Shown here: positions 1 to 11,639 of the stretch, one piece after another
How the letters are laid out: each line of letters starts with the position of its first letter
How positions within the stretch are numbered: the first letter of the stretch is position 1
Assembly: GCA_943736015.1 (NCBI GenBank)
Contig: OX031070.1
Location: 40,602,173 to 40,666,172 of the forward strand
From: Tridacna crocea
Taxonomy: Eukaryota > Mollusca > Bivalvia > Cardiida > Cardiidae
Direction: 5' to 3'
DNA length: 64,000 nucleotides
Translations under genes and position numbers: made by a program
Notes under the pieces: model-generated
What the model was told of the DNA's origin: nothing
Databases searched by the model: none
The model's input: the letters and a program-made list of their open reading frames with translations, nothing else

Positions 1-445
1 AAATACTTAAATTCTGCTAAAATTAATACAAAAAAAAATCACCCAAAAACTATATATAGAATCAAAACACTAAGCCCTGGAAACCCGTAATGGCGTGTAG
101 ATAGACGTAGCCCGGGGGTACTAACTGTTGAAACTAACAGAACAAAAGAAGGAACATGTGAACATTACCCGATATCGATGAAAAAAAATCTGTTTGAAGT
201 TGCTCCCGTTTTCTTCGTATTTCTTCTTGTAAAAAATGAACACTTAATATTAACAAGAATTGTCATGCAATAATACTGACTATGAAAGACAAGCGGTCAT
301 TGTGGAGAAAGAAAAAAATGTTTGTAGGAAAAAGGCATTTGAAACGTAAGGAATGAGGGTTATCACGATGTTTGCAAACGCCATGTTTTAAAGGCCCTAG
401 TCGTGCCTCTATCCCAAGCTCTGGCTCCCTTTCTTTTTCTTTCAT

Positions 446-448
<3 letters not shown>

Positions 449-494
<46 letters not shown>

Positions 495-600
495 CTTTGT
501 TTCCTTCTCTCTCTCTCTCTTTATTTTCTTTCTTTCTCTCTTTCTCTCACATTTTCCCTCTCGCTCCCTCTCTCTTCATCAGTCTTTCATATCCGACAAA
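449..600. repeat. CT microsatellite and pyrimidine-rich tract
   Basis: A pure CT run at 449-489 is followed by imperfect CT/TTTC sequence to about 580. Overlapping open frames here are serine/leucine artefacts of the repeat. Confidence 0.9.
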
Positions 601-711
601 GTCCATTGTCGTTGAAAAACTAAACTTCGAAAAGGTCACATCAGTACAGCTGAAATTATGTACAAAACAGTCATTAACGCGACAAAACCAAGAATAAAAT
701 TATATAAGATC

Positions 712-801
712 AAACCTTTACCACACAATCCCAAGTTTTTCAAAAAAAAAAAAAAAAATGGAAAAATCTTGTGGGAGAAAGGCAAAATGCTGTTAACCAG
801 G
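712..801 (-). mobile_element. P1 half-element, ends at the dyad centre
   Basis: Starts with ACCTTTACCACACAATCCC and follows the P1 outer arm and inner hairpin arm, stopping at TGCTGTTAACCAG, the centre of the P1 palindrome. The other half is absent, and a G3 half begins within 10 bp. Confidence 0.6.
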
Positions 802-806
802 CTCTA

Positions 807-904
807 AATTCACCAATCATTCTTAAAAACATTCTTGGTCTTATTCTCCAGAATTTTCTAAATTTGAAAGTAAGACAAATTCCGATTGGCTAAACCAAAT
901 GGTG
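807..904 (+). mobile_element. G3 half-element, ends at the dyad centre
   Basis: Runs from ATTCACCAATCATTCTTAA through ATTGGCTAAACCAAATGG, the centre of the G3 inverted repeat, and stops there. The second arm is missing. Confidence 0.6.
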
Positions 905-1408
905 CTGGTGTACTGTTGTAAGAAACTCCAGTAAAGCACTCTGCAATTCTTCCCTACATCTCATTTTGCATTCCGATATTTTTCAGTCTGTTTAGTTTTT
1001 TTGTCGGTATATATGACAGTCCGGATTTGGGTCTCTTTTGCTGACAATCTGTCATTTGGTGTGCCCTAAAAAAGGTTTTCATTTGGTCAGGCTTTCAGAC
1101 AGTTTGTCCTTGAGTCTGTCTTTTTGTCCCTTTTTATGACAAAACTAAAGGGATAGATAACATAGGGAGAAAGAAAGAAATTGAAAAAGCAGGGCTTTCT
1201 TTTGAGTAGCAATTTGTCTCGGAGATCTCAAGTGGACATTTCCAAGAAATAACATGAAACCTTGGTAACTATCGTTTCCGCCCTCGTCTGCAATGTATAG
1301 CTACTTTTCCGCTAGAGTGTCTTTTCGTCCGTCTATCTGTTTGACTTCTAGTTCGGTTGTCTGTCTATATGTATGTCTACGAAAATGTATTTGAAAAAAG
1401 AAATATCT

Positions 1409-1556
1409 TTAACTCTTTACCAAAAGACAAAATTTTATACTGGTTCAAATTGAAAACACTTGCAGACAACAAAATAAATTTAACTCAAAAATTGAAATTC
1501 GTTTCCAGCAGGCTAGCAAACATTTTGGGAAAAGGAGAAAATGCTGGTAGTCCAGT
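1409..1556 (+). mobile_element. P1 half-element, ends at the dyad centre
   Basis: Begins TTAACTCTTTACC and follows the P1 consensus (AAATTGAAAACACTTGCAGA, GGGAAAAGGAGAAAATGCTGG), then loses homology at the hairpin centre. A V-SINE tail starts within about 20 bp. Confidence 0.7.
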
Positions 1557-1564
1557 GGCCGCTT

Positions 1565-1800
1565 TTGTTCTTATGGCGTTTAATGTCATTTTCAACATCA
1601 TCTCAGCTATATTGCGACAGCCAGTGCACCAATGTATGGTTTTCTTGAGTTTCTATTGCGAGTGCTCGGCGCAAGACTTTACAAGCTACTGGCTGCTTTT
1701 ACATGTAATCCTCTTTGATCAACAACGATTTGCAGCGAAAAAGGAATGAATCCTGTCACAATGATTATCATCAATTCTCGGGAAGGAAAAGGCGGAACTG
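1565..1800 (-). mobile_element. V-SINE-like copy (minus strand), diverged
   Basis: The 3' tail in reverse (GGCGTTTAATGTCATTTTCAA) and the body segments GCTGCTTTTACAT, GAATGAATCCTGTCACAATGA and ATCATCAATTCTCGG match the other V-SINE copies near 18000 and 31700. The tRNA-like head is no longer clear. Confidence 0.5.
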
Positions 1801-1817
1801 CAATTTTGAAGAGCTCC

Positions 1818-2004
1818 TAACCCTTTACCGCACAATCCTTACGTTTAACGCACCCCAAGAAAATGCCGGGTAACTAGCATTTTCTTATTTTTCCAGATTG
1901 CTGTCTTGCCTCCCAAAACAAAATTTCAATTAAGCAGTCACTTTCATTTCGTCGTCAGCAAATGCTTTCAATTTTGACTAGTCTAAAAAAATATCGTATG
2001 GTAA
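1818..2004 (-). mobile_element. P1 copy, internally deleted
   Basis: Has TAACCCTTTACCGCACAATCC at one end and TCGTCAGCAAATGCTTTCAAT...TATGGTAAA at the other. The hairpin is decayed and part of the left arm is lost. Confidence 0.65.
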
Positions 2005-2148
2005 ATATACTATTATATCTTCCGGAAAAATGAGCTGGAACACCTGCATTTGTTTGTTTGGCGTTTAACGTTGCTTTAACAGCTTAGGTCATATCAAAGT
2101 GTCAAATGCACACATTCATTGTGTTTCCGGACTTTCTCATACAGGAAA

Positions 2149-2193
2149 TGAGAGAGAGAGAGAGAGACGGACAGAGAATGAGAGAGAGAGACG

Positions 2194-2230
<37 letters not shown>

Positions 2231-2262
2231 GGACAGAGAATGAGAGAGAGACAGGGGCAGAG

Positions 2263-2313
<51 letters not shown>
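2149..2313. repeat. GA microsatellite with CGGACAGAGAATG interruptions
   Basis: Long GA runs with repeated 13-20 bp interruptions (acggacagagaatg), suggesting a higher-order expansion. The Arg/Glu-rich frame over it is a repeat artefact. Confidence 0.9.
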
Positions 2314-2314
<1 letters not shown>

Positions 2315-2607
2315 ATCTAGAACTACAGCTAGGGGCAGCGGCAGGGCTTTAAAAAAAAAATCGTTTTAAAACATCGTGTAAAAAAGAAAAAAATACTACT
2401 TTCTTACGTTTCAATTGCCTTTTTTTTTCTACAGACATTTTCCTTTTCCCACAATGATTGCTTGTTTTTTAAAGAAAGTATTATTACATGACAATTTTTG
2501 TTAATGAAGTGTTCTTTTACAAGAAGACATACGAAGAAGGAAGCTACTGAAAGAAGTATTTTTTATCGATATCGGGTATGCACAGAGTTCACTTTTTTTT
2601 TTGTTGT

Positions 2608-2844
2608 TTAAACCTTAACCAGACGACAAATTTTTAGCCCTTTTCAAATTGAAAGCATCTGCAGACGACAATTTTCATTCGGCTCACAAGGTGCAACTGT
2701 TTATAGATAGGATAGCAACCATTGGAAAGGAGAAAAATGCTGGTAACTGCTGGTTACCAGTATTTTCTCCTTTTCCCACAATGCTGTCAAAAAGCTTGGT
2801 TCTAAGGGTCGTCAAAAGTCGTCATTGTGTGGCAAAGGTTTAAA
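2608..2844 (+). mobile_element. P1 copy inserted in the right arm of the 1-2970 foldback
   Basis: Flanked by TTTAAAC/GTTTAAAC-like sequence. The matching position in the left arm (about 125-130) lacks it. The hairpin centre carries a duplicated CTGGTAACTGCTGG. Confidence 0.75.
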
Positions 2845-3259
2845 CAGTACCCCCGGGCTACGTCTATCAACATACCAATACAGGTTTCCAGGGCTTAGCG
2901 TTTTAATGCTATATATAGTTGTTGGGTGAATTACCTTTTCGTTTTGATTTTGAAACACAATTTAAGTATTTGTTTAGTTTCAAGGACAGGCAGGCGTATT
3001 TAACTTCTTTCTGTATAATCGTTTAATTCAATCAATTTACTAGGGTAGAAAAAGAAAAACTGATGTACAGTAAAACATTTATTATTCTTGAATAACTGTT
3101 GAGGTATCGACAAACCCCTGTTTCATTTTCAAAATGAACAAACCGTAGGTTCGTCTTGTAAATTGAGAATAAAACCTGCACATTTTGCATACTTTTAAGC
3201 CTTTTACTTGGCATAAAGTTGAGCTCCACAAAAGTGGTGTTCCTTTCACTTTGTCAAAT

Positions 3260-3427
<168 letters not shown>

Positions 3428-3518
3428 CACATTTTGGATGAAAAACATTATGGGAAGAGGACACATTACTCCGTTGAATAACGGTTTCCCTTGGCACTTT
3501 TTTGTTATCTTGTTTATT

Positions 3519-3741
3519 TTACCCTTTACCACACAACAAAATTTCAGACCTGTTTCAATTGAAAGCATTTGCAGATGATAGTTTCAGTGTGGCTCATATC
3601 AAATGATTCTTCTTTGATAGGGTGGAAAACATTGTGGGAAGGAGAAAATGCTGGTAACCAGCATTTTCTCCGTTTCCCACAATGTTTTCAAAAGCCTTCT
3701 CTTTCAAATTGTTAAGTCATCATTGTGCAGTAAAGGGCTAA
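3519..3741 (+). mobile_element. P1 copy
   Basis: Ends ACCCTTTACCACACAACAAA and GTAAAGGGCTAA. The central hairpin GGAGAAAATGCTGGTAACCAG is intact with one arm change (CTCCGTTTCCC). Confidence 0.8.
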
Positions 3742-3873
3742 TCTTCCAAACACTATTATTTCAAATATCCTGGACAGAATTTTTTGCTGAAAAAAAAAAA
3801 TCTGTTTACCAAGTAAGATAATTTCTTACTGTCAAATTGAAAGCAATGGCAGCAGACAAATATAGGTAATGCC

Positions 3874-4052
3874 TTAACTCACTACCAAACGACAATATTT
3901 CAGGCTTATAAATTCAAATTGAAAGCATTTGCAAACAACAAAGTAAAAGTGACTGAAAATTTCACATTTGTTCATTCTCCTTTTCTCACAATGTTTTCTA
4001 GGGCTTCTTTCACAGGGTCGTCAAGAGTAGGAATTGTGTGGTAACGGGTAAA
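3874..4052 (+). mobile_element. P1 copy with left hairpin arm deleted
   Basis: Left outer arm TTAACTCACTACCAAACGAC is followed directly by the right hairpin arm (TTCTCCTTTTCTCACAATG), so about 50 bp around the centre are missing. Confidence 0.75.
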
Positions 4053-4169
4053 ATGATGTAAATAATGTTAAAAAGTAATGAAAATACTTTGTCCAAAGGA
4101 AAAAAAGCTTACTACCAGCTTTTTCTCACATTGCCACAATGTTTCAACTTTCTCATGGTAAGAAAACCC

Positions 4170-5700
4170 CAGTTTTTTTTTTCAAAACCAAAATTTTGAC
4201 TTTGAAATACTTGTGAAATTTGGCCACTCTCCCTCATTGTAATTTTCAGACACCAAAGTTTGATGTTGATTCTGAAGGTGAATTTTTGACATTCTTTAAG
4301 TTCTCTTAGAACTCCTGTTATTCCATAGGCTGTGATTTTCTGTTGGTCTTTTTATGGCCTTTTTGGAGACATCTTGCTTACATAACCTGACCTTTACAGC
4401 TATGACACTTGACATTCTTGTAAAAACAATTCTGACTGTCACAACTAGCTTTACCACCCCTAAACCACTGTGTGAACACTGTATAATGGGCCTTTTGTTT
4501 CTGTTGCTTCAGTCTCTACCAATTCCATACTTACAGCCACATCAACTGCCTGTATCAAAGTCAACTCTTCTTCTAACAATAATGTTCTCTGAATAATGTT
4601 AAATGTTCTGTAACACGCTGACAAAAAAAAAAACACTCAACATATCTAAAATTGTCCCAAACTCACATGATTCACTCAGCAACATTGATTCTACAAACTT
4701 CTGGTTTACAGTTTCATTTTCAATTCGCATCTTACAGTGAAAGGTAAATCGTTCTGCCATGATGAGAGTTTCGGTTTGCAGATTATTTTAGATATTAATG
4801 GGTCGGAAGTCTTATCATTAAGCTTTAGAGGTGTAACAAAGTTACAGAGCAGGCTTAGGTCTTAGATCCACATGGAGATAATAAAAGAGTCAGCTGTCAT
4901 CATCATCGATGCTATTCGCTACATAAAACTACAGAGGTTAGATTTGCGTATTCCTCAGTGCAACTGTCAATGTACGATCGAAATTGCTGTATTTTACCCA
5001 GCGTTTCATATTTCAGGTTATATGTACTGTATACGGAGGGGTTGAAATATCCTTGTCGCTACTGTTTTAGGGTCCGAATAAAGCAGTAATCAGCAATTCA
5101 ACTTAATTGATCATAATCTTTATCTACTTTCGGTTTCTATCCCAGACACGTATGCCATATTATCTCCCGCTAGATGGCATTCTCAATTAATCAAAGTACA
5201 TTAACTACTTCGAATTTAAGCGTATGAAAAACCTAAAATACTGAAATTGATAGCAAAAGTTCATTGCTGATTTCCATAAAATCGTGTATCTAAGCATTTC
5301 GCATGCAGTTTTAAATGTTAGAATTTTTTTTGAGCTGTAATGGCATAGTTTTGAGTAATTTTCGAGTGTTTGGGGTGTTATAGGGTATTTTTCAGTGGTT
5401 TTGCGTATTTTAGAGTGTTTCATCTGAGACGTACTTTACAAACTAAGTCAGGTCAAAGCTGAGGAACGAGACAAATTTTTAAATTTAGAGCGAGTTCTAC
5501 GAGATTTAACTCTGAAATTCATTGTTTGTGTGAATGGCATACACTGATTTTAATCCGGATATTATTTGTACATATCAAATGACAGAGAGGCGTCTGTTAT
5601 TGATCTTTGAGGACCTATTTTTTTCGAAACTGGGGTGTAATGCATGCTCGTGTGGAAAACCCCTGTCGGATGCCATAAGAAGGTGATGCTGAGTCATCAC
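4170..5700. other. No recognisable feature
   Basis: AT-rich single-copy-looking sequence. The open frames at 4354-4596 and 5205-5423 show no motif, protein-like composition or splice context that I can support. Confidence 0.5.
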
Positions 5701-5719
5701 CTTCTAAAAAATTGAAGAG

Positions 5720-5820
5720 GTGAAAGTAGTTCAATAATACTCATTTTCAATTATAGCTAATTTTGCAGGATAATATTTTAGTGGAAATAGCTGTTTTCCA
5801 TTACACAAGTCTTACCTTAA
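5720..5820 (-). mobile_element. P2 fragment
   Basis: ACTCATTTTCAATTATAGC...TTACACAAGTCTTACCTTAA matches the terminal ~100 bp of the P2 copy at 53884-54266, including the TTAA end. Confidence 0.65.
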
Positions 5821-6653
5821 GGGGCCAGTTATCCCGCTAAAGGTAATACTACAAAAAATATTTTTTCTCATCCTCCTGTCTTTCTCCTTTACTGATAATC
5901 TGCCAGGTATCGCCTTAACTAGTTCAGTCATATATATCTTTTTTTAAGCTTGTTGAAATCATAAATATCTGAAAAGCTTCCCTTGAACAACCTCACAGAA
6001 AAGACTCAATTTAATCGAAAAGCTTTCACAAGGAGGAAGTAAGGTTCCCTTCCAAGTTTTTTAACTTTCAATAGCGTAACAACGGGAAACGAGAAAGCTC
6101 TATCAAATAATTTATTTTTCCCATCAGTTCCATCGTGCCTTCATCTCAAACAAGATATTCGACGTAAAAGGACTGCTAAAACATTCCAATTCTCATATAA
6201 TAACTTGTCAAAATAAATGTAGCGCACCATTTGTCTTAGAAGTTTCTCTGTCATTTCAATTACATCTTTTTTATCGACTTGTAGCTTTAGCTGATTATTG
6301 TTTTTCCATGTTTGAACCACGCTTTTGCTTGTTCATTGTATAGATCAACTAGCTTTTTTGTTGACGAGTTTTACAACGACACGTTACCAAACGACAGATT
6401 TTATACTTGCCAAAAACTGAAAGTGTTCGCAGACGAACATGAGTGAGCAATGGTCTGCGTAGAGAAGGTTTAATGTATCTGCTAAAAGCATCGACCCAGG
6501 TCAACCAGCGCGGTCCGTCCAGGCTGAGCTGGCTCAAAATCTCTTGCTTTTGGCTGATGATCTTAATGTCGGAGAACCAGTCGGTTGATTTAGCACGATT
6601 CAGTCCGTTGGTAGATAAATAGAGTTCATTTCATCAGCTTGTGGTTAATATAT

Positions 6654-7098
6654 AGAGGATATTTGTTTTTTTCGGTGAAAGATCGAAATTTATTTCATCG
6701 AGTGGACACCATCGGTAATATTTTCACGAGTGGCGCAGCCACGAGTGAAAATATTACCGATGGTGTTCACGAGATGAAATAAATTTCGATCTTTCACCGA
6801 AAAAAACAAATATTCTATTTATTTCATGCTTTTAACCCTTTCTGGGAGGAGCTTTATCAAAATTCAGTACAGTTCTTTTCCCTTATTCCCCGTGGCGTAC
6901 CCCTCCCGCATAGCAACGTTACGTCAAGCGCGAGAAATGTAAGGTATATATGACGTCATATTTCCCATCTGGTTGTTAGGCACGCGCAATTTACCTAGGC
7001 AACAAGAACGTGAAAATCGGTATTTTCACTGGTGGTACCAGTGTAAGATCGAAAAATATTTTCATTGCTATTTCTCGATATCCTACCGGAAAGCATGA
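6654..7098 (+). mobile_element. C7 element, full-length
   Basis: Starts GGATATTTGTTTTTTTCGG, then a long hairpin (GTGAAAGATCGAAATTTATT, CACGAGTGGCGCAGCCACGAG) to about 6815, then a non-palindromic body (CCGTGGCGTACCCCTCCCGC, TGACGTCA at 6951-6958) and a short hairpin around TGGTGGTACCAGTG, ending at CCGGAAAGCATGAAATAA. A broken F6 half (6616-6650) abuts its left end and an F6 body continues at its right end. Confidence 0.75.
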
Positions 7099-7300
7099 AA
7101 TAAAGGGAAATATTTGCCTCAAAAGGGAAAGGTATGCGAAAATAACGAGTTCCCTATGGCACGAGTTAATTTCGCATACCTTTCCCATTTGAGGCAAATA
7201 TTTCCCCATATTAACCACAAGCTGATGAAATAAATCACATATTACATTTCATTGATTATTTTGTCAACGGTTACCACTTTTAAAAGTATAATGTAGTGAT
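7099..7300 (-). mobile_element. F6 element fused to C7
   Basis: Palindrome GGGAAATATTTGCCTCAAAA...TTTGAGGCAAATATTTCCCC, ending CACAAGCTGATGAAATAAAT, then the shared flank ATTATTTTGTCAACGG to about 7290. The left terminal ~25 bp are replaced by the C7 end. Confidence 0.7.
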
Positions 7301-7980
7301 CTAAAGTCAATAAGCCAGATTTTCGGTAGTGTGACGGGGAAATAGTCCACCCCCAGCTAAAATGACATCACTTTTTTAACCCATAACATTTCTAAAAATA
7401 GACACATGAAATATAATATAAATGTATCTATCCCTTGTTAAGCAATAATGGCTATCCCTTATCAAAGGGCACCAGGGAAAAATTACACCCCCTCTCTCGA
7501 ACTTTAATAGTTCTATCCCTTTCCATACGTGTATCTGTCAATATATTAGTTTTAAAGCCATCTTTGAACCCGAATAAATGTACAAGTATTCAGACTTTCT
7601 TAAAAATTTGCGTAACAAAATCTAAATGTGCCCCGGATAAATTGGCTTACAAAAGAATTCGATTGATTATCATTAAAAAAGACTAGACTGTCAAATACAT
7701 GTATGGAGTAATAAAACATGGAAGCAAACTAATATTGGAATATTCAGAAATCATAAAAGCCTGATATATCACAGGGCTGTCAAAATTAATATTCCTTGTT
7801 GATTTCGAACGAAGCTTTTATTTCTCCTTTGTATGAATAATTCGTATTCTGTCTTTTCCTGGAATTCCATACAAAATGAATATGTTGTAGAGGCCAGTTT
7901 TCTTTCCGCACGTAGAATGAATATCACATTTTCTTAACATGTCACTGATTGCAAGTTATTTTTTATCAGTAAATTGATTT
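7300..7980. other. No recognisable feature
   Basis: AT-rich sequence. The open frame at 7435-7686 is low-complexity and unsupported. Confidence 0.4.
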
Positions 7981-8790
7981 TTTTTTCGTGAGTATATTTT
8001 TAGACTAGCCAAGCTAGTCTGTAGGCATCCAGACTGACTCGGGTGCAATGTAAACAAACTAGAGGCTATTGAATGCCTGAAACTGCTCTATTGGCAGTGA
8101 TCTTAATTTGCTTTTTTTTTTGCTAGCATACATTATGAATGCATGATGCAAATAGAAAAGAAATACACAAATGCGTTTTAGCAACTGGGCATGATCCCAC
8201 TATTACAGCGTATGAAGGCATGTGAATCGAACAAACAGTGAAAAAAGAGTGCAGTGTCTCGAAACTAATTGTTTGGATCCAGCCAAGATTGATAGACTTT
8301 CAGAAGGCCTTGCATTTAACAATCCTGGCAAATTTAAAAGAAATATGACTAATGGTGTGGGATTTGTTGAGTAACTATACTAAGTCACCAAATGGGTGCT
8401 TTTCCTGAACGGTTTACTAGCCTTTCTTCACTTATAATGGTTTTTAACCCCTTGATGAATCATTTTGCAAGTTTCACAAGATTTGAATCGACACAGTGGA
8501 CTTCATTGCCTTAACAAGAAAAGGACTTTTTTTCAACGTTCTTTGAATGGCTACTTTTCGTATACTACATATCAAAAGATAAAAAAAAATCAATAGGGTT
8601 CAAGTGTTTTGTGACAACAAGCAACTGTGCAAGTTTCATGAAAATCCAACCACAAATGCTGACTTCATCGCGTAAACATGAAATGGGAATTTTTAACTTT
8701 AGATGACTACTTTTCCTATACTGTTTTGGTGATTTTTTTTTTCAAAATCAATAGAATATTTATGAGATATATATGCATAAAAACCTCTTT
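7980..8790. repeat. Dispersed ~0.8-1 kb repeat, copy 1
   Basis: Shares order and sequence with 59460-60470: TTTTGCTAGCA.ACATTAT, AATTGTTTGGA.TCCA.CCAA, GCTTTTCCTGAACGG, CTTCATTGCCT.AACAAGAAA and ATGGCTACTTTTC. The last part repeats internally with roughly 140-150 bp spacing. Confidence 0.6.
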
Positions 8791-9580
8791 TAACTGAGCA
8801 GGGCTCATATGACAAAGATATCTTCAAGTTTAACTTTTAACCGCACGTCAGAATGTAAGACTTGTCCACATTGTAAGCATCATCTCGCAGACCACAAGGT
8901 AAATGTTTGACAAGTGATGAAATTTGTGTTTCAAAGGAGAAAATTGTGGTTACTTGTATTTTGTCCTTTTCTCTTAATGCTTTTAAAATGCGTTTTCTTA
9001 CGGGCGTTAAAATTTTAGAATGTTTGGTAAATAGTTAAACTGTTTGCTCCAGAAACAAACTTCTTGTAGACGACTATCCCTTACACTCTTGTAGACGACT
9101 GTCCCTTACACTTTTGTATATGGAAATAAATATGAATTAAGTTTTAGTACAGTCTATTGCTGCATGTGAATTTTCATTTAAAGATTATGGCAAAATCGCA
9201 AACTGGGTGAATACGACGTGTGTAGTACTATCCCGGTAAAGGTCAAAGTAATAAATGACCTCGCGTGTCGAGACTGGTTTATTTCTTACGTACCTACTCA
9301 TTATAGACGCTTGAAAACGCCTTGACACATTCATCGGGACGCTCGATAGACAATCCTATTTCCTGTCTTCACTCAGTCTAAAGAATGGACCGGAAATGGT
9401 ATTTGAGAATAAGCCAATAAAATCTTTCAAGATAGCTTCCTCAGGCGTTTTAAAGTCCATTTTGATGAATACTGCAATAATAAAGCTGTGAAAATCAGCA
9501 CTTGTATATATAAGCAAGGTATCATATCATGAACAATACAATTCTGTGGCATTACCAGCTGTGCTCTGTCCTACTGAACT

Positions 9581-9853
9581 GCCGGTGTAATGCAGAGAAA
9601 TGACTCTCCCTTTCAAAATGACCCATGGGTCTTTTCTCTACGTAGAGGAATGACCCACGGGTCTTTTCTCTGCGTAGAGGAATGACCCGAATCATACCTC
9701 TATGTAGTGAAATGACCCTGAGGGCCATTTCTCTACGCAGAATAATGACCCGGGTCATTCCTCTGCATAGTGAAATGACTTCTGGGGTCAGTTCTCTTCG
9801 TAGAATAATGGGGTCACTTTGTAGGGGAGGGTCATGTCTCTGCATTATACCGG
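9581..9853. mobile_element. M4 element (tandem palindromic MITE)
   Basis: Terminal inverted repeat GCCGGTGTAATGCAGAGAAA versus TCTCTGCATTATACCGG. The interior is a run of 30-40 bp units, each with a small palindrome around ATGACCC/GGGTCAT and a CTACGTAG-like spacer. Confidence 0.75.
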
Positions 9854-10370
9854 AGCTTGGCAGATTGCTGCCAGAAACGCTGATTCGTTGACTTAATGGT
9901 GTTAATGTCGTTAAGAACGTTATTTCAGTCATGTGAAGCGAGCTGCTCACTTTTTAATGTAACTAGACTTAAACAAGTACATGGCCACACCTCTGATATG
10001 TCACTTCAATGAAAAAGTAAGCACTTCGGAAAGGGATTGAAACCAAGGGCTTCGGGTATTGAATCCTCTACTTCACTAAACACATAAAACGTGAAATACA
10101 GAACTGTTCACTGTGTATCTACCAACCAACAAAATGTTGGCGCCTGCAAGTTGATGGTATTTGTACACTACAGGTAAATTGTAGTTCAAATAATGCTATG
10201 GATATCTCTTTCAAAAGTGGACCAAAATATTTTCTGAAAAGGAGGATTTCACCAATTTAACATTTTCAAGCATTGTTTTCAGTTGCAATTTTCTGTGGGT
10301 CGTACGATATGTGACTTGTGCAGGTTAGAGTACCAACAGATTGATTTATTTTCATATGAATCAAAGAAAT

Positions 10371-10568
10371 GGGCCCGTATTCACCAACCATTCTTAAGAA
10401 CGTTCTTTGTCTTAATCTCCAGAATTTTCTACATTGGTAAGTAACACAACTTCTGATTGGCTAAACCAATCGGTTTAGCCAGTCAGAAGTTGTGTTACTT
10501 ACAAACTTAGAAAGCTTTTGAGAATAAGACTTAGATTATTTTCAAGAATGGTTGGTGAATACGGGCCC
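10371..10568. mobile_element. G3 element, full-length (family description)
   Basis: A 198 bp near-perfect inverted repeat: GGGCCCGTATTCACCAACC ... GGTTGGTGAATACGGGCCC. The centre is CTGATTGGCTAAACCAAT/CGGTTTAGCC. Nearly the whole element is arm, so it can fold into one long hairpin. No coding capacity. Confidence 0.85.
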
Positions 10569-10654
10569 AGATAGTGAATACTTAGAGTGACAAATCAAAA
10601 GGGAAAACAACAGCATTTGTCTGTCCGGAAATCATGAAAGGTCATTTAGGTACC

Positions 10655-10862
10655 TAAGATCTGCCAGCCGACGAAATTATATACTTATTCGTATTGAAAG
10701 CTGTTGCAGACGACGAATGGATTGTGACTAAAACTGAAATATGTCTAAACGGAAAGAAAATACATGTATTGTGGTTACCAGCATTTTCTGCTTTCGCCAC
10801 ATTTTTTTCTAATGTCCTCTCTGTCAGGGTCGTTAGAACTCCGGATTGAGGTGAAGGGTAAA
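10655..10862 (+). mobile_element. P1 copy, decayed
   Basis: Retains ATTGAAAGCTGTTGCAGACG, TTGTGGTTACCAGCATTTTC and CAGGGTCGTTAGAACTCCGG. The ends and left hairpin arm are eroded. Confidence 0.6.
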
Positions 10863-11152
10863 GGCAAAGAGGGGATGGGATAAATGGTTTGTATGATATA
10901 CATAAATGACATTTTTTTGTTGTTTTATATTGATTTGACCTGTAGATAAACATAGAATGTGATATTCTGATTAAGTCTGAAAATAAAATATTTTAGGTAG
11001 TTTCAATTTTGTTGATCAATTGATCAGCCTTGAAGTTTTAAGAGATTGGTTAATTTATGGGTAAGATGACTGACATATTATTGCAAATGCATATCTAAGA
11101 TAATTGAATTTCTATTTGAAGAGTAATGTTGTTTGAATCATTTATAAATAGG

Positions 11153-11606
11153 GGATATTTGTTCTTTTCGGTGAAAGATGGAAATTTATTTCATCGAGTG
11201 GACACCATCGGTAATATTTTCACGAGTGGCTGCGCCACTCGTGAAAATATTACCGATGGTGTTCACGAGATAAAATAAATTTCGATCTTTCACCGAAAAA
11301 AAAATTATTCTATTTATTTCAAGCTTTTAAACCTTTCTGGGAGGAGCTTTATCAAAATCCAGTACAATTCTTTTCCGTTATTCCCCGTGGCGTACCCCTC
11401 CCGCATAGCGACGCATCACAATATTACGTCAAACGCGAGAAATATAAGGTATATGACGTCATATTTCCCATCTGGTTGTGAGGCACGCGCAATTAACCTA
11501 GGCAACAAGAACATGAAAATCGGTATTTTCACTGGTGGTACTAGTGTAAGATCGAAAAATATTGTCACTGCTATTTCTCGATATCCTACCGGAAGGCATG
11601 AAATAA
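11153..11606 (+). mobile_element. C7 element, full-length
   Basis: The hairpin at 11173-11300 has a complete dyad (CGAGTGGCTGCGCCACTCG). The body carries TGACGTCA at 11454-11461 and ends CCGGAAGGCATGAAATAA. No F6 is attached here. Confidence 0.75.
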
Positions 11607-11639
11607 CCTATGATAAGCTCAAATTCTTGATTTATTCGT

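Larger units (their letters stand above)
1..2970. mobile_element. Large foldback element, arms 1-355 and 2395-2970
   Basis: The first ~355 bp reappear in reverse complement at 2395-2970: GACGTAGCCCGGGGGTACT at 105-123 pairs with AGTACCCCCGGGCTACGTC at 2848-2866, and ACCCGATATCGAT at 167-179 pairs with ATCGATATCGGGT at 2566-2578. The right arm is interrupted by a P1 copy (2608-2844) that the left arm lacks. The interior holds broken P1 and G3 halves, a V-SINE and a GA microsatellite. The left end may extend beyond the window. No coding sequence is visible inside. Confidence 0.65.

Noticed and set aside
9552..9950. 132-codon minus-strand frame with repeated RREMT-like motifs
   Set aside because: The repeated peptide is the M4 internal unit read through, not a protein repeat.
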